From assembly GCA_008711135.1 (NCBI GenBank), contig VUAW01000010.1, positions 1 through 64,000 of the forward strand: 64,000 nt of DNA. The letters are read 5' to 3'. The notes under the pieces are model-generated. The model was not told the DNA's origin. It made no database searches and worked only from the letters and a program-made list of their open reading frames with translations. The DNA comes from Rhodobacteraceae bacterium LNNU 3342 (lineage in GTDB: Bacteria; Pseudomonadota; Alphaproteobacteria; Rhodobacterales; Rhodobacteraceae). Positions 41,082 through 49,684 of the stretch are shown here, in pieces. Within the stretch, counting starts at the first letter, position 1. Every line of letters begins with the position of its first letter. The translations under genes and the position numbers were made by a program.

Positions 41082-41282
41082 TCACGTCGTCGCCCTCTCG
41101 CGACTTTCTTTGCAGGTGTAGCTGACGATCCGCTGAGCAACATCGAGTGTGCAGCCGCCGCCGGACTTCAGCCGATGATAAAGGCGGCTATTACCGACAG
41201 CTCGACTAGTTACAGTTGCAGGCGCGATCCCTCGCTGAGAGGCAAACCGTTCTATGTGTGCTATGAGTATATCGCGGGTCAT
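41082..41282 (-). CDS. Cro-like small regulator
   Basis: A 66-residue protein when started at 41282 (MTRDILIAHIERFASQRGI); the open frame begins at 41324. APATVTSRAVGNSRLYHRLKSGGGCTLDVAQRIVSY has a helix-turn-helix pattern. It is divergent from the repressor gene (41369) with two operators between, so it is the likely Cro counterpart in the lysis-lysogeny switch. Confidence 0.65.
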   Translation of the reverse strand: MTRDILIAHIERFASQRGIAPATVTSRAVGNSRLYHRLKSGGGCTLDVAQRIVSYTCKESRERATT

Positions 41283-41291
41283 GCTGTCATA

Positions 41292-41344
41292 GGGTACTTT
41301 TATCCCCATCCTGTCAAGGGACAATTATCTCCTATCTCAGGAGA
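41292..41344. promoter_or_regulatory. Operators of the repressor/cro switch (right side)
   Basis: GGGTACTTTTATCCC (41292-41306) and GGGACAATTATCTCC (41318-41332) match the two operators at 41924-41966 by sequence pattern GGG-N9-CCC. An extra inverted repeat TCTCCT-N5-AGGAGA (41328-41344) overlaps the second. They lie between the divergent cro-like and repressor genes. Binding by the repressor at 41369 is inferred. Confidence 0.65.
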
Positions 41345-41368
41345 GCGCGCTGAAATAACCTCTCAAGT

Positions 41369-41689
41369 ATGACAAGGTCGTTCAGAGAAGCATTTGTTGA
41401 AGCTGTGAAGCAGCCAGGCTGGTCCATCAAGAAGGTGGCGCAGGTTTCAGGTGTTTCTGAAGAACAACTAAAGAAGCTGCACCAAGGCCGGACTCAACGC
41501 ACAAACGTAGACGATGCCGTAAAGGTCGCCCATGCGTTCGGCGTCACGCTCGACGAGTTTCTCGGTGATGATTTGGCAACAGTCCGATCCGAGATTGCTC
41601 GTCTATACAGTGAATTAACAGAGGCAGAGCGGGAGATCCTGCAAGCTGCTGCACGAGGCCGCGCCGGTCCGGCCCGTGAGGTAGGCTGA
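41369..41689 (+). CDS. Phage repressor, XRE-type helix-turn-helix
   Basis: A 106-residue protein. Residues ~5-68 form an XRE helix-turn-helix (FREAFVEAVKQPGWSIKKVAQVSGVSEEQLKKLHQGRT, then NVDDAVKVAHAFGVTLDEFLGDD). The C-terminal ~40 residues (VRSEIARLYSELTEAEREILQAAARG) form a dimerisation helix. It has no LexA-like cleavage domain, so induction would be by anti-repressor rather than RecA-driven cleavage. The operators on both sides fit a CI-like role. Confidence 0.78.
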   Translation: MTRSFREAFVEAVKQPGWSIKKVAQVSGVSEEQLKKLHQGRTQRTNVDDAVKVAHAFGVTLDEFLGDDLATVRSEIARLYSELTEAEREILQAAARGRAGPAREVG

Positions 41690-41999
41690 CAACTTTTCGC
41701 AGGACCTCTAAAACTTCCTCTTCTATCATCCACGTCTCGTTCAGTTCGCCTTATGTTCACGTTAGGCGGAATGCTTCCCAAGCGTCAACCGCAAGGCGAC
41801 CAAAGGAACCACTTCAAGTAGAAGTAGGTAGCAAGCCTTGCTTCTGCTGCCTCACTCGCCACCGAAAGCCCTACTTCGAAGTTATCCTTGAATAGCTGCC
41901 GAGCGCTTCACCCCGCGCGATACGGGGACTTTAATCCCTAAAGGCATTGACGGGGATATTTGTCCCTGACATGTTCTTCGTACAGCGACGGAGAACTTC
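41690..41999. other. Intergenic region before the xis/int operon
   Basis: About 310 bp without a gene. It holds the two operators at 41924-41966 and a TTGACG box (41947-41952) overlapping the second, so it is the promoter region of the rightward integrase operon. Confidence 0.6.
41924..41966. promoter_or_regulatory. Operators upstream of the integrase operon (left side)
   Basis: GGGGACTTTAATCCC (41924-41938) and GGGGATATTTGTCCC (41952-41966), centres 28 bp apart. They are related to the pair at 41292-41332; the second read on the other strand matches GGGACAATTATCTCC at 13 of 15 positions. The repressor gene thus lies between two operator pairs, as in OL/OR systems. Confidence 0.65.
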
Positions 42000-42182
42000 A
42001 TGCCCCTCATCCATTACGCAGCAACAATGCTGCCCTGGACCACCGCCAGCCTTGGCCTTCTAGTTCTGGCACGCAGCGCCCTGCTCACTGCGCTTTACGT
42101 CAGCAGCCCTGAATTCGCGACGCGTGACCACGAGCTGACAATGGATGAAGTGCGAGAGATCATCGAGGTCAGCATCCCATGA
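42000..42182 (+). CDS. Small membrane protein of the integrase operon
   Basis: A 60-residue protein with one hydrophobic helix (LPWTTASLGLLVLARSALLTALYV) and an acidic C-terminus (HELTMDEVREIIEV). It overlaps the excisionase-like gene by 4 bp and is the first gene after the operator region. Function unknown; it may be a lysogenic-conversion or superinfection-immunity protein. Confidence 0.5.
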   Translation: MPLIHYAATMLPWTTASLGLLVLARSALLTALYVSSPEFATRDHELTMDEVREIIEVSIP

Positions 42183-42379
42183 AACCGGAACGCGCACCCC
42201 TATTCGCATCCGAACGCACGGCCGCGCGGCTTCTGGACATGAAGCCAACCGAATTCCGCAGATTGGTGGATGATGGGGCCCTGCCCGGGCCTACGTCTTT
42301 TGACCGCTGGGACGTCAGCGAACTGACGGCAATCATGCGCGGGCACAAGCCCAAGGTCGCCGAAGGATTCGAGCTTTGA
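42179..42379 (+). CDS. Excisionase/AlpA-like DNA-binding protein
   Basis: A 66-residue protein with a MerR/AlpA-type winged helix (FASERTAARLLDMKPTEFRRLVDDGALPGPTSFDRWDVSELTAIM). Proteins of this kind bend attachment-site DNA and direct excision. It overlaps the integrase start by 4 bp. Confidence 0.72.
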   Translation: MKPERAPLFASERTAARLLDMKPTEFRRLVDDGALPGPTSFDRWDVSELTAIMRGHKPKVAEGFEL

Positions 42380-43431
42380 CACGCGCGCGCAAGCCCTACA
42401 CCTGCCGGAAGAAGATCCGCGGAAGGTGGCGCAACTTTTACCGCATTACCTGGCAAGAAAACGGCAAGACGCGCGAACGCTACATTCAGCTGCCCGACAA
42501 CGAGGACAGCCCAGAGTATGATCGCGCGTACTGGTCTATCCGATCGGGAACGAACGATGCCTTGCAGCCCAAAAAGCCAAAGCACACGTGGCGCGAGCTC
42601 GCGACCTGTTACAAGTCGAGCCCGAAGTTCCTCAAGCTCGCCCCCAGCACCCGCGCGCGCTATGCAAAGTTCATCGACGCAATCTTGGAAAAGAACGCAG
42701 ACAAGGACGTGACCAAGGTCACACGCGCGCAGATCCGGGCAGCGCATGAGAAGCTGTCTGACACACCGCGCAAAGCCGATTGGTATGTCCAGGTCGTCTC
42801 GCTTCTGATGAATTTTGCGGAGCTAGAGCTTGAATGGCCGGTCAAGAACCCCGCCAAGGGTATCCAGCTTTTCGGCGCCCAACGCGAATTCCAGCCTTGG
42901 CCGGAATGGCTGCAGAAGGCCTGGATCAACTGCTGCGAGAAGAACGGAGAGTACCGGGCCCTGCTGGCGTTCTATCTGGGCACCGGAACCGGCCAGCGCG
43001 CCGGCGACCTGGTCAAGATGGAGTGGGAGCACTTCGACGGCGAATTCATGAGCGTGATCCAAGAAAAGACCGGCACACGCTTGCAGATCTACTGCCCCGC
43101 AAAACTGCGAGAGGTCCTAGCCCAGACACCGCGCAAAGGACGCTTCATCTTTGCCCGCAACCTGACGCAGCCGATCACCTACGACATGCTGTCGACCGAC
43201 TTCCGACGCGTGCGGACGCTGCTGGGTCCGAAGGCGAAGGAATTCACGATGCACGGCTGGCGATATGTCGCCGCGGTGGAACTGGCCGAGGCCGGCTGCT
43301 CCGACGCTGAAATCCAATCAGTAACCGGCCACCGCGCCCTGCAGATGGTTCAGAAGTATCGCAACGCTGCTCAGCAGAAGGCGCTGTCGAAGGCGGCCCA
43401 GAGTAAGCGGGAGAGGGCGGCCGGGTCCTAA
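42376..43431 (+). CDS. int: Phage tyrosine integrase
   Basis: A 351-residue tyrosine recombinase with a TTG start coupled to the excisionase-like stop. Arm- and core-binding helices lie in residues ~1-160. The catalytic domain contains Arg208 (TGQRAGDLVKMEW), His293-x-x-Arg296 (MHGWRYVAAV), His319 (TGHRAL) and the nucleophile Tyr328 (MVQKYRNAA). It integrates the element at the tRNA-Leu gene. The catalytic pentad is complete, so it is probably functional. Its distance from attR (~5.6 kb) shows that the defence genes were gained between int and the attachment site. Confidence 0.94.
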   Translation: MTRARKPYTCRKKIRGRWRNFYRITWQENGKTRERYIQLPDNEDSPEYDRAYWSIRSGTNDALQPKKPKHTWRELATCYKSSPKFLKLAPSTRARYAKFIDAILEKNADKDVTKVTRAQIRAAHEKLSDTPRKADWYVQVVSLLMNFAELELEWPVKNPAKGIQLFGAQREFQPWPEWLQKAWINCCEKNGEYRALLAFYLGTGTGQRAGDLVKMEWEHFDGEFMSVIQEKTGTRLQIYCPAKLREVLAQTPRKGRFIFARNLTQPITYDMLSTDFRRVRTLLGPKAKEFTMHGWRYVAAVELAEAGCSDAEIQSVTGHRALQMVQKYRNAAQQKALSKAAQSKRERAAGS

Positions 43432-43470
43432 GACTGTACCTGACCTTTCTAAGACTGTACCTGACCTTTC
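43429..43470 (+). repeat. Two tandem 21-bp repeats after int
   Basis: TAAGACTGTACCTGACCTTTC occurs twice head to tail (43429-43449, 43450-43470); the first begins with the int stop codon. No hairpin is formed. A short duplication, perhaps a recombination scar or a protein-binding site. Confidence 0.7.
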
Positions 43471-43574
43471 GAAGTGCCTTCAGCCTGGCAAAGCAGTCAC
43501 GAACCTAGTTATTGATCGCGGGCACGTGCTGATTTGTTTGCTGTAATGAACGCCTTCCGCAACTTTCAGCAACA

Positions 43575-44951
43575 TCAACGCCAGCCCTCCATAACAGGCA
43601 GCACGACATCGTGGCAAAGCTGACCAAATGTCAGCACGTTTGCATGACCCGCATATTCCGTCTCTTTTGCGACCATCAGACTTTCCGGAATAACGAGATG
43701 CACGCCGAAGGACGCCATATCCTCGATCGCGTTGCTTGCGATGTTCTCGTCTACAGTCGTCAGATAAAGCCGCCTGCCTCCCTTCTCCCGCTCAACCTGC
43801 TTCCACCTCTCGCGAAGCGTAGTCTTGGCGCTCAGGATCAGGCCCGTCGCAGCCGCTGCATCACCACTGTCAATGAACCTGAGCGATGGCAGGATGAAAT
43901 CCGGGCGCTTCCTGGCCTCAATGACAACCTGCTTCTCAAACGGAATGGCACCTCCTGCCAGCATGGCTTCGATATGATGCTCATACGAATATCCGGCGCG
44001 TGATTTACGCTGCTGGCTCGCGGACAGCATCAGAGCGTCGATCCTTGGCAGCTCACCGACCAGCTGCCGTATCACATCCGAGGCCTTAACCTCCCGTGGC
44101 TCGTCCCCCAGAACGATCCGCACAAGATCCACGGCCCGCTCCCGGCGCTGGAACTCACGGAAAAGGTCCCACTCAATAACGCGACTGATCTCGCGGAGCG
44201 CATCACCGGGCCGCTCGAGCACGAACGGATTCAGTTGTTCGATGCCGTATTTCTCAAGGAACTGTCCACGCGCCAGAAGAGCGAGTTCCTCAGTCTTTGG
44301 CATTGCCGCGCTTTGGCGGCCGAACTCCGCTACGGTACCTGCGTTCCACGCTGCGATCAGCTGTTCCACAAACTCCAAGACCCGATCCAGCTCCCGGGCG
44401 CGAACACGGGCCAGTTCAAACTCTCCGATTAGAAAATCAGGAGCGATGTCGAGCTGTGTGAAGAGAACATCTGCGTCGTCACTCGCCGAGTCAACCGTCA
44501 GGCATTCATAGGTGGCTTGTTCCCCCTCCCCCTCATAAATGCGGCCCATAACGATAAAGGATGCCGGCGAGAGATCCCGGAAGCACTCCTTCGGGAGATG
44601 CGTCATGTGGGTTTCTGCACCCTTGCTCGTGTAATGAACGATCCGGGTGCGTTTGACGCGCTCCCGTTCTGAAGCCTGAGGCCAGGCCATTTCGAACCAC
44701 GCCTCTCTGATCGCTGGTGCCCCAAAATCCTTCCGCGCTTTTTGCTCGAGGACGGGGAAGAAGCCTCCCTCCCGTTGCTCGGCCGGGATATAAACGCCCG
44801 CCTGGTGCTTGTTCGAAAAGCGCGCCCAGTCCCGGTCGTTGTTTGACAGTTTCTTGACCAGAACCCGGTCAGACCGATCCAGGAGATTTGCCAGAAGGCC
44901 GGCATGCCCCTCTTTCTCTGCGCCAAAATCAAGCTCAGCCTGTTCCCTCAA
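43575..44951 (-). CDS. EcoRII-like type II restriction endonuclease
   Basis: A 458-residue protein with an N-terminal effector/DNA-binding region and a C-terminal EcoRII-type PD-(D/E)XK nuclease domain. The catalytic motif is PDFILPS (Asp351) ... LSAKTTLRERWKQVEREKGGRR (Lys376 and the following Arg), and EcoRII-C has the same AKTT-K/R-RWRQV signature. The target is probably CCWGG, the sequence methylated by Dcm/EcoRII methylases. The methylase gene lies divergently 250 bp away. In EcoRII the N-terminal domain represses cleavage until two sites are bound. Confidence 0.88.
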   Translation of the reverse strand: MREQAELDFGAEKEGHAGLLANLLDRSDRVLVKKLSNNDRDWARFSNKHQAGVYIPAEQREGGFFPVLEQKARKDFGAPAIREAWFEMAWPQASERERVKRTRIVHYTSKGAETHMTHLPKECFRDLSPASFIVMGRIYEGEGEQATYECLTVDSASDDADVLFTQLDIAPDFLIGEFELARVRARELDRVLEFVEQLIAAWNAGTVAEFGRQSAAMPKTEELALLARGQFLEKYGIEQLNPFVLERPGDALREISRVIEWDLFREFQRRERAVDLVRIVLGDEPREVKASDVIRQLVGELPRIDALMLSASQQRKSRAGYSYEHHIEAMLAGGAIPFEKQVVIEARKRPDFILPSLRFIDSGDAAAATGLILSAKTTLRERWKQVEREKGGRRLYLTTVDENIASNAIEDMASFGVHLVIPESLMVAKETEYAGHANVLTFGQLCHDVVLPVMEGWR

Positions 44952-45202
44952 GTCTCTGCCCCTGCTTCAGTCCAAGCCTTGCGCGGCCGTTATCCACTGA
45001 GAACAGATACAAATTTTCCGAGAGTCAACATTTGTCAGCTACCAGCGGAGACATAAGGCTTCGGCAATACCTGCACCAGGATGATCCCTTACAAACAGTG
45101 CCTTCTAAGCCACTATGAGCATCTGTTTCCAATATGTTCTTGCTGTTTGGGAATCGCCGAGACATATTGTCAGAAAAATACCCAGAAGAGAGCGGATAAC
45201 TG

Positions 45203-46444
45203 ATGAACCTTCCGACAGATTTTGACGGCCTCCTGCAGCGTGCAGGCTGGTCAGTCGCTGATGCAGCCAAACGCCTTGGATATTCGGAAGGGCACATCTA
45301 TCGCTGGAAACGTGGCGAGGAAACCCCGCGCGAAGCTGCGCTCGAGCTGCTGAAAATGGAAGCTGAGCGACGCGCCCCCCCTGCGTTCGGCGGCACCTTT
45401 ACCTTTATCGATCTGTTTGCTGGCATCGGCGGCCTCCGACGCGCGATGGAGAGCGCCGGCGGGCGCTGTGTCTTTACCTCCGAGTGGGACAAGTACGCCC
45501 AGAAAACGTACCTCGCGAACTATCCTGACAATCGACCAATTGCCGGGGACATCCGCGACGTTAAAGCTGAGGATGTGCCGGAGCACGATGTCCTCGTTGC
45601 TGGATTCCCCTGCCAGCCCTTCTCGATCGCCGGCGTCTCAAAGAAGAACGCTCTCGGTCGCGCACATGGCTTCCTGGATGAGACCCAAGGCACGCTGTTC
45701 TTCGATGTCCTGCGGATTCTGATGCATCACCGCCCGGCAGCCTTCATGCTGGAAAATGTCAAGAATCTGAAAGGCCATAATAAAGGCCGGACATTCGAAG
45801 TCATCAGCCGGGCGCTGAGCGAAGAGCTCGGCTATACCATCCACACCCGCATTATCGATGCGGGCCACTTTGTACCTCAGCACAGGGAGCGGATCGTCAT
45901 TGTCGGATTCCGGGAGAGCGTGCCGTTCAGCTTCAACGACCTGCAGCTGCCGGCCTACGGCTCCAGACGAATGAGCAGCATCCTGCATCCGGAGAACGGG
46001 CTTGAAGAAGCCGAAGGCCATTTCACAGAAGGTCCAGATGCAACCGTCAGCGCCAAATACACGCTGACCGACAAGCTGTGGGAATACCTCCAGAACTACG
46101 CTGCCAAACACAAGGCTAAAGGTAATGGATTTGGTTTCGGGCTGGTCGGCCCTGATGACATCGCCCGCACGCTTTCGGCACGATATTACAAGGATGGCTC
46201 TGAGATTCTTGTCAGCCGGGGCGAAGGCAACAACCCACGTCGCCTAACGCCAAGGGAGTGCGCCCGCCTGATGGGCTACGACGACAGCTTCCGGATCCCC
46301 GTCTCAGACACCCAAGCGTACAAACAGTTCGGAAATTCCGTAGCGGTACCTGTATTCGCAGAAGTCGCCCGTATCATGCAGCCACATATCCTTGCACTGA
46401 TGGCTCGCGGGGACGAAAAGATGCAGGCCTTGGCCGTTGGCTGA
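45203..46444 (+). CDS. DNA cytosine-5 methyltransferase, Dcm/EcoRII-like, with N-terminal helix-turn-helix
   Basis: A 413-residue m5C methylase. Residues ~1-58 form an XRE-like helix-turn-helix ([38 protein letters not shown]), which can autoregulate the operon. The catalytic domain has motif [13 protein letters not shown], motif IV with nucleophile Cys137 (GFPCQPFS), motif VI ENVKNL and motif VIII PQHRERI, then the target-recognition part and motif [12 protein letters not shown]. It protects the EcoRII-type sites. The vsr gene overlaps its end by 8 bp, exactly as in the E. coli dcm-vsr pair. Confidence 0.94.
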   Translation: MNLPTDFDGLLQRAGWSVADAAKRLGYSEGHIYRWKRGEETPREAALELLKMEAERRAPPAFGGTFTFIDLFAGIGGLRRAMESAGGRCVFTSEWDKYAQKTYLANYPDNRPIAGDIRDVKAEDVPEHDVLVAGFPCQPFSIAGVSKKNALGRAHGFLDETQGTLFFDVLRILMHHRPAAFMLENVKNLKGHNKGRTFEVISRALSEELGYTIHTRIIDAGHFVPQHRERIVIVGFRESVPFSFNDLQLPAYGSRRMSSILHPENGLEEAEGHFTEGPDATVSAKYTLTDKLWEYLQNYAAKHKAKGNGFGFGLVGPDDIARTLSARYYKDGSEILVSRGEGNNPRRLTPRECARLMGYDDSFRIPVSDTQAYKQFGNSVAVPVFAEVARIMQPHILALMARGDEKMQALAVG

Positions 46445-46907
46445 CGTCCACGACCAGAAGACACGCAGCCGCAACATGGCCGCGATCCGGAGCACCAACA
46501 CGAAACCGGAAATGGTGCTCCGGAAAGGCCTTCACGCGAGAGGGTTTCGCTTCCGCCTCCATGACCGGAAGCTCCCAGGAAAGCCGGACATCATACTCCC
46601 AAAGTACCGGGCTGCTATTTTTGCCCACGGATGCTTCTGGCACGGCCACGACTGTTCTCTCTTCCGTTGGCCCGCAACCCGCGATGAGTTCTGGCAGGAG
46701 AAGATTGGGAACAACGCCAAGCGGGACGCTGCCAACGAGAGCGATCTTCGTGCGATGGGCTGGAGAGTTGCAATCGTCTGGGAGTGCGCGTTGAAAGGAC
46801 GCGGAAAGTCCCCACCGGGAGTTGTAATTGACACGCTAGTTAACTGGTTATGTTCAGAGGAAGGTTCGCTGATCCTCAAGGAAGCGACGGCAGATTTTAG
46901 ATCCTAG
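46437..46907 (+). CDS. vsr: Very-short-patch repair endonuclease Vsr
   Basis: A 156-residue T:G mismatch endonuclease with TTG start, overlapping the methylase by 8 bp. Family motifs: [12 protein letters not shown] at the N-terminus, [42 protein letters not shown] with the catalytic Asp and His/Cys zinc site, and [12 protein letters not shown]. It corrects mismatches from deamination of 5-methylcytosine at Dcm sites, reducing the mutational cost of the methylase. Confidence 0.94.
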   Translation: MADVHDQKTRSRNMAAIRSTNTKPEMVLRKGLHARGFRFRLHDRKLPGKPDIILPKYRAAIFAHGCFWHGHDCSLFRWPATRDEFWQEKIGNNAKRDAANESDLRAMGWRVAIVWECALKGRGKSPPGVVIDTLVNWLCSEEGSLILKEATADFRS

Positions 46908-47101
46908 TAGGAGCGTGAACATCCTCATTTGGAAACGCATTTAAGAACAAAAAATGTAACATTCTACGCTGGACCCTGATACTTGCTACCTAGCGCGAGG
47001 ATCACTCTCAGCTGGATCTAATTAACTACGATGGGTGGGAAGCCGCCTGATGATGGTGCAGCATAAGAACTAGTGGCCCTCCACTGAGAGAGGGGCCTTA
47101 T

Positions 47102-48028
47102 TCATATTGCAACTGGTGTTGTGTCTTGCACGTCATACACCAGTGTTGAGAACCCTGATTTAAGCCGATGATCCAGCAGCGCTGTAATGATCTCTGAGCA
47201 CGTTTGCGGACTTGCAATGATAAGGCCGTCGTCATCGAACATAATGGCGAGGCCATATTCAGCCTGCAACGTCCTCAGTCTGTTCATGAAGGCTGAGTCG
47301 CGGAAATGACCTTTATCCGCGACAGCGCACATCCTTCGAAGCTGGATTTTGTTGGAACCGACGTGCGCAACTAGTGGAGCAATGTCCACGAACAGGCTCC
47401 GAAAGTCCGGATCATTTTGAAGCTCATCAAAAGCTTCTTGTTGAGCCTCCCTGTACCTCAATATAGACTCGAACCTCACCTTGCTAATTATCAAGATGTC
47501 GCCATTCGCGACGATGAAGTCGAAGCTACGACTCAGCTCAAAATGAGGCCTCTCATCAACGGTGAGAACCTGATCTTGAAAGATCGCACTTCTTACAGAC
47601 CTTGACTGTCTCGTCTTCCAAGATTTTGCAGCCATCTTCACAGCATAGATAACGCGGTCTCCGATAATGATCTTTGCGACATAAAACTTACTGTTTGAAA
47701 GATGGCTCGTTTTAGTGACCTTCAGCTGCGCAGTTTCCGCAGCAATGGCTGCCATGAGCGTCGCCATATGTGTTTCATCGGCAGGTAGTTGCAATGCACT
47801 TGATTCGTTGTTTTGGGCAAGCAGCCCATAAGGAAGCACCTCGTCAATCCGCTCAAGTTGTTCGGCAAAAATAGCCTTCAAAGTGTCGTCAAGGTCGTCC
47901 GTAGTTTCAACCCATTTAGCGGAATAGACAGGTTCTGCCGCAATTGGCCCGGTGGGACCCTTAACGGTCCAAAGGTTCACTTGCGCCTGAGCGAGGTCAA
48001 GCGCTCTAAGATCTGTAAGTGTCGGCAT
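47102..48028 (-). CDS. kwaB: KwaB-like (DUF4868) Kiwa defence protein
   Basis: A 308-residue soluble protein of the DUF4868/KwaB family: FYVAKIIIGDRVIYAVKMAAK, ERPHFELSRSFDFIVANGDILIISKVRFESIL and the C-terminal GLIIASPQTCSEIITALLDHRLKSGF. In Kiwa anti-phage systems KwaB acts with the membrane sensor KwaA. It is the second gene of the pair, 14 bp after kwaA. Length fits the family (~310). The call rests on family recognition plus the partner gene. Confidence 0.82.
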   Translation of the reverse strand: MPTLTDLRALDLAQAQVNLWTVKGPTGPIAAEPVYSAKWVETTDDLDDTLKAIFAEQLERIDEVLPYGLLAQNNESSALQLPADETHMATLMAAIAAETAQLKVTKTSHLSNSKFYVAKIIIGDRVIYAVKMAAKSWKTRQSRSVRSAIFQDQVLTVDERPHFELSRSFDFIVANGDILIISKVRFESILRYREAQQEAFDELQNDPDFRSLFVDIAPLVAHVGSNKIQLRRMCAVADKGHFRDSAFMNRLRTLQAEYGLAIMFDDDGLIIASPQTCSEIITALLDHRLKSGFSTLVYDVQDTTPVAI

Positions 48029-48042
48029 ACACGTCCCTTATA

Positions 48043-48624
48043 CTACTCTGAGATAACCAAGATATCCTGCGCCTGTAGTTGCTGGTATCGGCCGCCAGGC
48101 GCAAGGTTGGCTCTTGAAAGCGCTCTACCAGTGTAGATCTTTGCATCGGCGGGGAAGCTATACTTCAGCTCGTAGAGCCGCCAGCCAAGGACCACTAACA
48201 GAGGATTGAGAATGAGTTGCCCTGATCGATAGGTGATGAGGAAAATCCAAAAGAGAAAGATCGTGAGGCCCACAAATTTCCCAGTTTCATGGTATTCAAG
48301 GCTCATGAACGACACGACATACGGCAGCGTGTAACTCATCAATTCAGCAGGAACGTGCTTTACCTCGCTCACGTCAATGGGACTCTTTGGCTTTATCGAC
48401 CAAAGGGCAATAAGTGAGATCACCAGCCCGGCGAAGCAAACTGCGAAGATGACTAACGGGAACATTCCATTTCGAAGGGGAAGAACACACGTTTCCCCGT
48501 TCAGCGGCCAGCATGGACGAGTGCCGAGCAACTCGAACCGAAAATCCTGTGCCAGCAGGATCAGACTCAACGGAAAGTAAGAGCCTGCGAATACCGCAAT
48601 TGATGCAAAAAGCCTTAATTTCAA
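48043..48624 (-). CDS. kwaA: KwaA-like Kiwa membrane protein
   Basis: A 193-residue membrane protein with four hydrophobic helices (LFASIAVFAGSYFPLSLILLA; MFPLVIFAVCFAGLVISLIAL; MSYTLPYVVSFMSLEY; KFVGLTIFLFWIFLITY) and a cytoplasmic C-terminal part (YELKYSFPADAKIYTGRALS). The arrangement and SYTLPYVVSF segment match KwaA of Kiwa systems. It would sit in the inner membrane and signal phage attack to KwaB. The next gene is kwaB. Confidence 0.8.
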   Translation of the reverse strand: MKLRLFASIAVFAGSYFPLSLILLAQDFRFELLGTRPCWPLNGETCVLPLRNGMFPLVIFAVCFAGLVISLIALWSIKPKSPIDVSEVKHVPAELMSYTLPYVVSFMSLEYHETGKFVGLTIFLFWIFLITYRSGQLILNPLLVVLGWRLYELKYSFPADAKIYTGRALSRANLAPGGRYQQLQAQDILVISE

Positions 48625-49039
48625 CTTTAACTCGCCTCACTCCTGCGCAGCATGCAGCAATTAGGCCCGCCGCGCCAGTCTTAGCATACACGCACATCTG
48701 CATCCGCCGGCTTGGTGGGTACCTCACGCCGCTGATAACACAGTTTCCTCGCCAAACCCGAACCTCTAGCGGCATGACCGGTACTTTGGCCGACGGTGGA
48801 GCCCGGAAACTGCTGCGCTACGCCTGAATGGCGGATTCAGAGACACGTCCCGCTCACGGTCACGCTACTGGAGGATGACTTTGGGCAGTATTCCTACACA
48901 GTAAAAGATGCTGCCGATGAAGGCGAGAACAAGCAGAACAATATGAACATTCGGCGCTTGGGAACGCTTCTGGGAACACCGAAAGCGTTAGACACCTGCG
49001 CGGACGGACGATCCTTAAGAAAATAACGATATTTCAATG
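48625..49039. other. Right-end intergenic region of the prophage
   Basis: About 415 bp between kwaA and the attachment site. No gene is supported. It should hold the kwaA promoter and the integrase arm sites at the right end. Confidence 0.45.
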
Positions 49040-49095
49040 TGGTGCCCGCGGCCGGACTCGAACCGGCACGGCATGCGCCTAGGGATTTTAAGTCC
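49040..49095 (-). repeat. attR: 56-bp repeat in the tRNA-Leu gene
   Basis: Identical to attL at 6683-6738. The repeat covers the 3' part of the tRNA gene from the anticodon loop through CCA, so integration leaves the tRNA intact. Confidence 0.92.
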
Positions 49096-49123
49096 CCTGT
49101 GTCTACCATTCCACCACGCGGGC
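49040..49123 (-). tRNA. tRNA-Leu (UAA)
   Basis: 84 nt including encoded CCA. Acceptor arms GCCCGCG (5', at 49123) and CGCGGGC-A-CCA pair perfectly. The anticodon loop ACTTAAAAT gives anticodon TAA, which reads Leu UUA/UUG. A variable arm is present, as in class II tRNA-Leu, and the T loop GGTTCGAGTCC is typical. The gene is the integration target. Confidence 0.95.
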
Positions 49124-49167
49124 AAGCGGCGCGACCATAACGGAATGGCGGCCAAGGTAAATAGCAG

Positions 49168-49629
49168 TCAGAATACCTCCTTCACCGCCTCCATTGCGAC
49201 GTAGGTGGAGGTTGAGGCGACGTGGGGAAGGGTCGAGATCCGTTCCGCGAGCACGCGCCTGTACTCGGTGATGTCGCTGGTGCGGACCTTCAGCAGGTAG
49301 TCGAACCCCCCGGCGATCATGTGGCACTGTTCGATCTCGGGCACTGTCAGAACGGCCCGATTGAAGGCCTGCAGGGCGGCCTCTCGCGTATCGGTCAGTC
49401 GCACCTCGACAAAGGCTACATGCGCCTGCGCAAGCCGGATCGGGTCCAGAAGCGCGCGGTAGCCCAGGATAACACCTTCATCCTCCAGCCGCTTCAGCCG
49501 CGCTTGCGTGGGCGATTTGGACAGGCTGATACGCCGTGACAGTTCCGTCGCGCTAATCCGCCCTTCCGTGGACAGGACACGCAGGATGGCATGATCAAAG
49601 CGATCCAGGTCAGCAGGCTGTTTTGGCAT
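49168..49629 (-). CDS. putR: Lrp/AsnC-family regulator of proline use
   Basis: A 153-residue Lrp/AsnC protein; start MPKQPADLDRFDHAILRVLS. The N-terminal helix-turn-helix is ISATELSRRISLSKSPTQARLKRLEDEGVI, and the RAM effector domain begins at FVEVRLTDTREAALQAFNRAV. It is divergent from putA, the arrangement of PutR in alphaproteobacteria: it binds proline and activates putA. An inverted repeat lies in the spacer (49685-49716). Confidence 0.88.
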   Translation of the reverse strand: MPKQPADLDRFDHAILRVLSTEGRISATELSRRISLSKSPTQARLKRLEDEGVILGYRALLDPIRLAQAHVAFVEVRLTDTREAALQAFNRAVLTVPEIEQCHMIAGGFDYLLKVRTSDITEYRRVLAERISTLPHVASTSTYVAMEAVKEVF

Positions 49630-49684
49630 GTGGATCCCTTTTCTTAAGGCAGAAAATGCCCGTCTTACCCTCACAACAGGAAAA

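Larger units (their letters stand above)
6683..49095. mobile_element. 42.4-kb prophage integrated at tRNA-Leu (lambda-type head, P2-type tail)
   Basis: The element is bounded by 56-bp perfect direct repeats of tRNA-Leu. It contains a tyrosine integrase (42376-43431), excisionase-like gene, repressor region, replication gene with iterons, toxin-antitoxin pair, Mor-like regulator, lysis genes, terminase, portal, capsid and a nearly complete contractile-tail set. It also carries three foreign gene groups: 16772-23488, 34608-37268 and 43575-48624. An in-frame stop in gpJ suggests that the tail baseplate is no longer made. Structural genes all read leftwards; int/xis and the repressor read rightwards. 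Confidence 0.93.
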
